Below the pieces are notes generated by a model. The model was not told where the DNA came from. It ran no database searches and saw only the letters and a program-made list of their open reading frames with translations. The translations under genes were made by a program, and so were the position numbers. A stretch of DNA of 12,036 bases from an uncultured Lachnospiraceae bacterium (GTDB taxonomy: Bacteria > Bacillota > Clostridia > Lachnospirales > Lachnospiraceae), in the NCBI GenBank assembly GCA_947653315.1, contig CANTGP010000051.1, forward strand, positions 1-12,036. Direction: 5' to 3'. Positions 7,256 to 12,036 of this stretch are shown in pieces; positions within the stretch are counted from its first letter, which is position 1, and every line of letters begins with the position of its first letter.

Positions 7256-8446
7256 ATGTTGTTTGAAAATATGCCGGTGATCACCGGGGAAGAAGTGGAC
7301 CGCGCCCTGCGTTTTTCGGCGGAACAGGTCGTGCGGAACCTGCCGGAATTTACGCATAAGTTCCAAAAGGCTTACAGTGAAAACGGTTTTTACCATCCGA
7401 TTGAGAACAATTACTGGACGACGGGTTTTTGGACAGGGGAAATCTGGCTGGCATACGAATATATGAAAGGGCTGGGGGAGGCCGGAAAAGATGCGGCAGG
7501 GCAGCTCAGGGAAGCCGGGGAAATCCAGATTGACAGCTTCTTAAACCGTATTGACAAAAAAATCGAGGTGGACCACCACGACATGGGATTCCTTTATTCC
7601 CCGTCCTGCGTGGCGGGATACAAGCTGGTTGGAAGCAGGAAAGGGCGGGAGGCCGCCATAAAGGCGGCGGACCAGTTGATTACGCGTTACCATCCGGTGG
7701 GGGAATTTATCCAGGCATGGGGTCCCATGGATGCGCCGGAGAATTACCGCCTGATCATTGACTGTCTGCTGAACCTGCCGCTGTTATACTGGGCGTCGGA
7801 GGAAACCGGGGACGGTAAGTACAGGGAGATTGCGGAGAAGCATATCCATACGGCGGTGAAAAATGTCATCCGTGAGGATTATTCCACATGGCATACGTTT
7901 TTCTTTAATATGGAAACGGGCGCTCCCGACCACGGCGCTACCTGTCAGGGATACCGTGACGGTTCCGCGTGGGCGAGGGGGCAGGCGTGGGGGATTTACG
8001 GATGCGCGCTGGCTTACAAGTATACCAAGCGGGAAGAATACATTGATAATTTTAAACATGTGACACAGTACTTTTTGGAGCATCTGCCAAAGGACATGGT
8101 TCCGTTTTGGGATTTGGAATTTACGGACGGGGACGACCAGCCCAGGGATTCTTCTTCCGCCTCCATTGCGGCGTGCGGCATGTTGGAAATGATAAAATCC
8201 ATGGGAGCGGAGGATGCGGCGGTTTATAAAAAATATGCCCTGCAGCTCATGAAGTCGGTATATGACAATTATGCGGTAAAAGATGCCGGGGAATCCAACG
8301 GTTTGGTGCTGCACAGCACCTATTCCAACCATTCCCCTTATAATACCTGCAATCATTACGGGGTGGACGAATGCAACTCCTGGGGGGATTATTTCTATAT
8401 GGAAGCGCTGACAAGGCTGCAGAAGGACTGGGTATTGTATTGGTAG
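7256..8446 (+). CDS. ugl: Unsaturated glucuronyl hydrolase (GH88)
   Basis: Cytoplasmic enzyme of 396 residues (401 if begun at 7241), the usual length for GH88, with no signal peptide. It hydrolyses the 4-deoxy-4,5-unsaturated uronic acid from the non-reducing end of oligosaccharides made by polysaccharide lyases, by hydration of the double bond. Numbered from 7256, the two conserved acidic residues of the family are visible: D109 in HDMGFLYSP and D169 in IIDCLLNLPLLYWA. Other GH88 landmarks are SAWARGQAWGIYG (about 237-249), SSASIAACG (about 300-308) and GVDECNSWGDYFYMEAL (about 369-385). The fold is an (alpha/alpha)6 barrel. The SxxSxK region linked to sulfated substrates in streptococcal enzymes reads SNHSPY here, without the lysine. 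GH105 was considered, but these motifs favour GH88. It follows the permease by 36 bases, so its substrate is probably what the transporter imports. Confidence 0.93.
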   Translation: MLFENMPVITGEEVDRALRFSAEQVVRNLPEFTHKFQKAYSENGFYHPIENNYWTTGFWTGEIWLAYEYMKGLGEAGKDAAGQLREAGEIQIDSFLNRIDKKIEVDHHDMGFLYSPSCVAGYKLVGSRKGREAAIKAADQLITRYHPVGEFIQAWGPMDAPENYRLIIDCLLNLPLLYWASEETGDGKYREIAEKHIHTAVKNVIREDYSTWHTFFFNMETGAPDHGATCQGYRDGSAWARGQAWGIYGCALAYKYTKREEYIDNFKHVTQYFLEHLPKDMVPFWDLEFTDGDDQPRDSSSASIAACGMLEMIKSMGAEDAAVYKKYALQLMKSVYDNYAVKDAGESNGLVLHSTYSNHSPYNTCNHYGVDECNSWGDYFYMEALTRLQKDWVLYW

Positions 8447-8465
8447 GAAAGGAGGAGCCGGGGCG

Positions 8466-10190
8466 ATGCGGACGGATTGGGAAGGAAAATTGGACAGTAA
8501 GAAGGATTTTCAGGATTTGCTGATGGAAATACTGAATCCGCTGCTTCCGTATTACAGCGAAGGAAAGGCGGAACTGGTACTGGGGGTTACGGCGACAAAT
8601 TATGACCAAAAGGCAATCCGGCTGGAAGCGTTTTCGCGGCCGTTATGGGGGCTGGTTCCTTTGTGGGCGGGCGGCGGAAGCGCGCCTGCCTTTGAGGAAA
8701 TATACCGGAAGGGCCTGGCGGAAGGGACGAACCCGGACAGTAAGGAATATTGGGGCGGCTTCCATGCCTTTGACCAAAGGTTTGTGGAAATGGCGGCGAT
8801 TTCCTACGGGCTGATTTTGGCGCCGGAGAAGGTGTGGGAGCCTTTGACGGAAAAAGAGAAGGACGGTTTGGCGGATTGGCTGTACGGAATTAACCGGTAT
8901 GAACTGCCGGTCTGCAACTGGATTTTATTTGCGGTATTGGTGAATATAGCCCTTAAGAAGCTGGGGAGAAAGTATGATGCCGAAAAGCTGGAAACCTATT
9001 TAAAGGGTGCGGATACTTTTTATTTGGGCGATGGCTGGTACCAGGACGGGGATTCGGGACAGAAGGATTATTATGTGTCGTTTGCCATTCATTTTTACAG
9101 TCTGTTTTATGCCAAGGTGATGGAGGAGGAAGACGCGGAGCGCAGCCGGTTATATAAAGAAAGGGCGGCCTTGTTTGCAAAGCAGTTTATATATTGGTTT
9201 GACGGGAACGGGGCGGCGCTGCCGTTCGGGCGTTCCCTGACTTACCGTTTTTCCCAGGTGAGCTTTTTCTGTGCCTGTCTGATGGCGGGGGTGGAGCCTT
9301 TCCCCATAGGCGTCATGAAAGGGCTAATCGTAAGGCATTTGTGCGACTGGATGAAGAAACCCATTTTTGACCGGAACGGCATCCTGACCATCGGGTACGG
9401 TTATCCCGATTTGGTGATGGGGGAGCGTTATAACGGACCGGGGTCGCCGTATTGGGCGCTGAAAACTTTTGCGGTGCTGATGCTGCCGGACGATCATCCG
9501 TTTTGGAGTGCAAAGGCACAGCCCATGCCGGAATTAAAAGAGCAGACAGCGCTTCCCTGCGCGGATATGTTAATCCGCCGTTACGAAAACCATACCACGG
9601 CATATGTGCCGGGCAGGTACAGCCCTGCCGGTCACGGGCAGACGCCTGCAAAGTACGGGAAGTTTGCCTATGACACCAGGTTCGCTTTTAATGTGGCGAA
9701 ATCAACCTGTGAACTGCATGAGGCTGCGCCGGACAGTATGCTGGCTTTTTTGGTAAACGGTTATGTATACGTGAGAAGGATTTGCGGAAAGTTCCATGTG
9801 TCGGAAACGGACGTGACATCGGAATGGACGCCGTATGAGGGAATTACGGTGGAAACCGTAATCGTACCTACCAGGCATGGGCATATCCGCAAGCATATCA
9901 TAGAAAGCGACAGGGAGTGTGAAGCCTGTGACTGTGGTTTTGCGGTGGAAATCGATGTGCCGGGAGAGAAACTGGTGGAGGAAGACAATACTGCATGGGT
10001 GGAAAACGGTTATAGTATCTGTCAGGTGATTGCGGTACAGGGGGAGGGCAGAGGGGAAATCATCATTGCCGATCCCAATACGAACCTGCTGCACCCGATG
10101 ACGCGGATTCCGGCGGTGCGTTACCGGATTCACAAGGGCAGGAATGAGATTGTTACGGAAGTAAAAGCGAGATACCACCGTACATGGTAA
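8466..10190 (+). CDS. DUF2264 domain-containing protein, putative glycoside-active enzyme
   Basis: Protein of 574 residues without signal peptide, so intracellular. The pattern matches the DUF2264 family: EAFSRPLWGLVPLWAGG (about 54-70), DGWYQDGDSGQKDYYVSFA (about 189-207), LPFGRSLTYRFSQ (about 252-264) and YNGPGSPYWALKTF (about 322-335). The N-terminal two thirds are helix- and Trp/Tyr-rich, suggesting an alpha-barrel; the last 200 residues look beta-rich. No catalytic residue is established by inspection. I recall a CAZy family of beta-glucuronidases (GH154) being tied to this domain, but could not check it. Its place directly behind GH88, with AAAGGAGGAG (8448-8457) before its ATG, suggests a second step on the same uronic-acid oligosaccharide. 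Family call is good; the reaction is unproven. Confidence 0.85.
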   Translation: MRTDWEGKLDSKKDFQDLLMEILNPLLPYYSEGKAELVLGVTATNYDQKAIRLEAFSRPLWGLVPLWAGGGSAPAFEEIYRKGLAEGTNPDSKEYWGGFHAFDQRFVEMAAISYGLILAPEKVWEPLTEKEKDGLADWLYGINRYELPVCNWILFAVLVNIALKKLGRKYDAEKLETYLKGADTFYLGDGWYQDGDSGQKDYYVSFAIHFYSLFYAKVMEEEDAERSRLYKERAALFAKQFIYWFDGNGAALPFGRSLTYRFSQVSFFCACLMAGVEPFPIGVMKGLIVRHLCDWMKKPIFDRNGILTIGYGYPDLVMGERYNGPGSPYWALKTFAVLMLPDDHPFWSAKAQPMPELKEQTALPCADMLIRRYENHTTAYVPGRYSPAGHGQTPAKYGKFAYDTRFAFNVAKSTCELHEAAPDSMLAFLVNGYVYVRRICGKFHVSETDVTSEWTPYEGITVETVIVPTRHGHIRKHIIESDRECEACDCGFAVEIDVPGEKLVEEDNTAWVENGYSICQVIAVQGEGRGEIIIADPNTNLLHPMTRIPAVRYRIHKGRNEIVTEVKARYHRTW

Positions 10191-10258
10191 ATCAGGCGGG
10201 CGGCAGGCGCAAGGAGTGCAGCGGCAGGACCGTATTGTATGGAAAGGCGGAGACCGGC

Positions 10259-10267
10259 AGGAAGGAG
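10259..10267 (+). promoter_or_regulatory. Ribosome binding site deciding the DUF624 gene start
   Basis: AGGAAGGAG lies eight bases before the ATG at 10276. A GTG at 10216 is in the same frame but would add 20 polar residues unlike the family and has no well-spaced site. Confidence 0.6.
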
Positions 10268-10275
10268 CATGGGAA

Positions 10276-10908
10276 ATGGCAAAGCTGTTTAGTTATGATA
10301 ATCCGGTATGGAGGTTTATGGGCAGGGTGGCGGATGTGTTTTTCCTGACGGTGCTTTGGGCGGTGTGCTGCCTGCCGGTGGTGACGGTGGGCGCTTCCAC
10401 TTCCGCACTTTATTATGTGTCGTTAAAAATGGCAAAAAACAGGGAAGGTTATCTTGGGAAATCTTTCTTAAAGGCTTTTAAGGATAATTTTGCACAGGCA
10501 ACGGCAGTATGGCTCCTTATGCTTGCCGCAGGCGGTTTTCTTGGCGCGGATTTGTATTTTTTCTACCATATGGAATCGCGGGCGGGGGTTTTTGCTTTTT
10601 GGCTGTTTTTGGTGTTTACGGTATTTTGGCTGTTTGTGGCGGTGCTTGTGTTTCCCTTGGAGGCGCGGCTGGATACGAAGGTGGGAAACCTGTTTTTCAT
10701 GGCGTTTATGGTCTGCATCAAGAATTTCTCCTGGGTGCTGTTGATGGCGGTTACGGCGGTCTGTGTCCTGGCGGTGGGTGTGTTCGTGTTTTGGCCGGTG
10801 CTGCTTTTGGGGGCAGGGACCGTCGCTTATGTCCATTCCCTGATACTGGTTTGGATGGTGTTTCCGAAATACGGGTGGAATGGGGAAGAAGCGGAGGAGG
10901 CAGCGTGA
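10276..10908 (+). CDS. DUF624 family membrane protein (YesL type)
   Basis: Small integral membrane protein of 210 residues, matching the usual length of YesL. The opening MAKLFSYDNPVWRFMGRVAD, the segment LWAVCCLPVVTVGASTSALYY (about 27-47) and KNREGYLGKSFLKAFKDNF (about 54-72) are typical DUF624 features. Five hydrophobic segments are seen near 18-42, 76-95, 103-127, 150-172 and 174-195. Function is unknown. The family is repeatedly found next to YesM/YesN regulators and sugar ABC transporters, including the Bacillus subtilis yes locus, so a role in transport or its regulation is plausible. It sits 85 bases after the DUF2264 gene; that gap shows no promoter or terminator I can support, so it is probably co-transcribed. 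Confidence 0.88.
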   Translation: MAKLFSYDNPVWRFMGRVADVFFLTVLWAVCCLPVVTVGASTSALYYVSLKMAKNREGYLGKSFLKAFKDNFAQATAVWLLMLAAGGFLGADLYFFYHMESRAGVFAFWLFLVFTVFWLFVAVLVFPLEARLDTKVGNLFFMAFMVCIKNFSWVLLMAVTAVCVLAVGVFVFWPVLLLGAGTVAYVHSLILVWMVFPKYGWNGEEAEEAA

Positions 10909-10974
10909 ATTTACGGAACGGACACGTTTAGCGGTTTCGTTTAACGGATTTTTGGAAAGGACAGGGTTGGATTT

Positions 10975-11766
10975 ATGGCGACTTTGGCATTAAAAGTGTT
11001 GGATAAAAACGGGAAAACGGTTTGCGTAAGCAGCGGGGAGGATTACGTAAGCCTTGTATGCACGGCGGAATACCGGGAAGGCGACCGTATCGTGCTGGAA
11101 ACCTCGGAAAAGAACCTGCACGTAGTTTGGCAGGTAGACGATGCATTGGGGGCGGCGTTTTGTTATATTACGGGAAACGTGTCCTATGGGATTCCTTTCG
11201 GGGAAAAACGGATTTGTTATTCACCGAAAGCATTTTACGGGAACCGGCATTATCTGTATGCCCGGACGGCGAGGGAGGACGAGGTCGGGGCATACCGGAA
11301 TTTGGCGCTCAATATTTGCGACCAGCATGGCGATACGGGATGCTTTCCCCATGCGTATGCCAATGTGGAGACAAGGGGAGAATCGGTGTTTGCGGCGCGC
11401 AACGCCATCGACGGCGTATGCGAGAACCGTTCCCACGGCGAATGGCCTTATGAATCATGGGGCATTAACATGCAGGACGATGCGGAAATGACCGTGGATT
11501 TCGGGAGGGAAGTGGAAGCGGACAAAGTGGTTTTGTATACCCGTTCGGATTTCCCCCACGATAACTGGTGGAAGCAGGTGAAGCTGTCTTTCTCCGACGG
11601 TTCCGAAACCGTATGGGATTTGGAAAAAAGCAGCCTGCCCCATGTGCTTACGTTTGAAAAAAAGAGGATTACGTGGGTGCGTTTGGGGGATTTGATCAAA
11701 GCGGACGATCCGTCGCCGTTTCCGGCGCTGAGCCAAATGGAGGTGTATGGACGGGTAGTGGTGTGA
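10975..11766 (+). CDS. Putative intracellular carbohydrate-binding protein with galactose-binding-like C-terminal domain
   Basis: Protein of 263 residues with no signal peptide or membrane segment. The C-terminal half (about 125-260) looks like an F5/8 type C or discoidin-type beta-sandwich: ESVFAARNAIDG (136-147), a tryptophan-rich patch (HGEWPYESWGINMQDDAEM, 154-172), VDFGREVEADKVVLYTR (174-190) and the closing SQMEVYGR (253-260). The N-terminal half (1 to about 120) is also predicted beta-rich and contains YGIPFGEKRICYSPKAF (71-87) and DQHG (116-119); I do not recognise a named domain there. No catalytic motif is evident. AGGG (10964-10966 with the preceding A) lies eight bases before the ATG. 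As last gene of a uronic-acid operon it may bind the imported sugar or assist the hydrolases; this is inference. Confidence 0.7.
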   Translation: MATLALKVLDKNGKTVCVSSGEDYVSLVCTAEYREGDRIVLETSEKNLHVVWQVDDALGAAFCYITGNVSYGIPFGEKRICYSPKAFYGNRHYLYARTAREDEVGAYRNLALNICDQHGDTGCFPHAYANVETRGESVFAARNAIDGVCENRSHGEWPYESWGINMQDDAEMTVDFGREVEADKVVLYTRSDFPHDNWWKQVKLSFSDGSETVWDLEKSSLPHVLTFEKKRITWVRLGDLIKADDPSPFPALSQMEVYGRVVV

Positions 11767-11837
11767 AGGGGGCATGTTATAAGAGGGGCGGACGCACGTG
11801 CGGGATTTTTTTGCGGGGCGGCGGCAGCGGGATGGCA
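11767..11837. other. Spacer after the last gene: G-rich, no convincing gene or terminator
   Basis: A 71-base stretch between the last stop codon and the inverted-repeat element. It holds a 10-bp palindrome CGCACGTGCG (11793-11802) followed by GGGA-like bases and a run of seven T (11806-11812). The palindrome can form only a three-pair stem with a four-base loop, too weak for a normal intrinsic terminator, although the T-run position would suit one. Confidence 0.4.
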
Positions 11838-11920
11838 TGTCCCGGTTTTCCGTGCACTTTTTTCGGCGGGTTTTTCTAAACAGAATGGGTAGGGGTTTCA
11901 CTGGCTGCGGTCGCCCTCTA

Positions 11921-11936
11921 TCGGCATCCATGCCGA
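11921..11936. repeat. Small hairpin 1 in the core of the inverted-repeat element
   Basis: TCGGCAT and ATGCCGA flank the two bases CC, giving a 7-bp inverted repeat around the motif CATCCATG. In RNA the loop would open to at least four bases. Confidence 0.6.
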
Positions 11937-11944
11937 ATCGGGCT

Positions 11945-11968
11945 AAATCGGGCATCCATGCCCGATTT
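11945..11968. repeat. Small hairpin 2 in the core of the inverted-repeat element
   Basis: AAATCGGGCAT (11945-11955) and ATGCCCGATTT (11958-11968) form an 11-bp perfect inverted repeat around CC, with the same CATCCATG centre as the preceding hairpin. The left-arm octamer AATCGGGC also occurs ten bases upstream (11936-11943), so the right arm could pair with either copy. Confidence 0.65.
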
Positions 11969-12036
11969 CCCTTAGGTATCCACATTCTGTTAAGAAAAAC
12001 TCCGCCGAAAACGAAGCACGGAAAATCCGGGACAGG

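Larger units (their letters stand above)
11838..12034. repeat. MITE-like or palindromic intergenic element with ~50-bp imperfect terminal inverted repeats
   Basis: The left arm (11838-11887) and right arm (11983-12034) are near-perfect reverse complements. About 45 of 52 aligned positions match, with two single-base gaps and a small block of mismatches near 11855-11860. Shared blocks include TGTCCCGG, TTTTCCGTGC, TTTTCGGCGG, GTTTTTCT and AACAGAATG. The 95-base core (11888-11982) carries no plausible coding region and contains two nested hairpins. The architecture fits a non-autonomous mobile element (MITE), a bacterial interspersed palindromic repeat, or a long structured RNA acting as an operon end. 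The window stops two bases beyond the right arm, so the outer boundary and any target-site duplication cannot be judged. No transposase is present. I do not recognise a named family. Confidence 0.75.

Noticed and set aside
7784..8356. Antisense open frame of 190 codons opposite the GH88 gene
   Set aside because: The opposite strand encodes a clear GH88 enzyme with its conserved motifs; the antisense product is basic, compositionally odd and unrecognisable.
10216..10275. Upstream GTG start for the DUF624 gene
   Set aside because: The extra 20 residues are polar and unlike the family start MxKLF; the ATG at 10276 has a better placed ribosome binding site.
11793..11812. Possible intrinsic terminator (palindrome plus seven T)
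   Set aside because: The palindrome CGCACGTGCG can fold only into a three-pair stem, too weak for an intrinsic terminator; kept as a remark in the spacer entry.
11921..11968. Possible CRISPR array because of repeated AATCGGGC/CATCCATG units
   Set aside because: Only two short palindromic units without regular spacers, and they lie inside a larger inverted repeat; no cas gene is seen.

Overview
The window looks like a carbohydrate-uptake and degradation locus from a Gram-positive gut-type anaerobe, most likely a Lachnospiraceae (Clostridium cluster XIVa) member. The grounds are the lipoprotein signal peptide, strong AGGAGG-type ribosome binding sites, the YesM/YesN-type two-component system, the DUF624 (YesL-type) protein and the family-1 sugar ABC transporter without its own ATPase. 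The genus cannot be fixed from this sequence alone.

Layout. On the minus strand, positions 3435-15 carry a two-gene operon: a membrane sensor histidine kinase (YesM type, GTG start), overlapping by 8 bases with an AraC-type response regulator (YesN type). A 263-bp divergent control region (3436-3698) separates it from a plus-strand operon: lipoprotein solute-binding protein, two ABC permeases (the first with a charged N-terminal extension), a GH88 unsaturated glucuronyl hydrolase, a DUF2264 protein, a DUF624/YesL-type membrane protein, and an intracellular two-domain protein with a galactose-binding-like C-terminal domain. Between the binding-protein gene and the first permease gene lie three successive inverted repeats, probably an mRNA processing or stability element. 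The last 200 bases hold a non-coding element: imperfect inverted repeats of about 50 bp flanking a core with two smaller hairpins. It resembles a MITE or intergenic palindromic repeat and runs to the window edge.

How the genes work together (inference from families and order). The kinase senses an extracellular sugar or a loaded binding protein. The phosphorylated AraC-type regulator then activates the divergent transport operon, whose promoter has a perfect -10 and a poor -35. The binding protein and permeases import short uronic-acid oligosaccharides, energised by a shared ATPase encoded elsewhere. GH88 removes the 4,5-unsaturated uronic acid left by polysaccharide lyases, and the DUF2264 protein probably acts on the same oligosaccharides. 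No lyase and no secreted enzyme is present, so the locus appears built to take up lyase products made elsewhere. The arrangement parallels the Bacillus subtilis yesLMNOPQR rhamnogalacturonan locus, with GH88 and DUF2264 in place of the GH105 enzyme.
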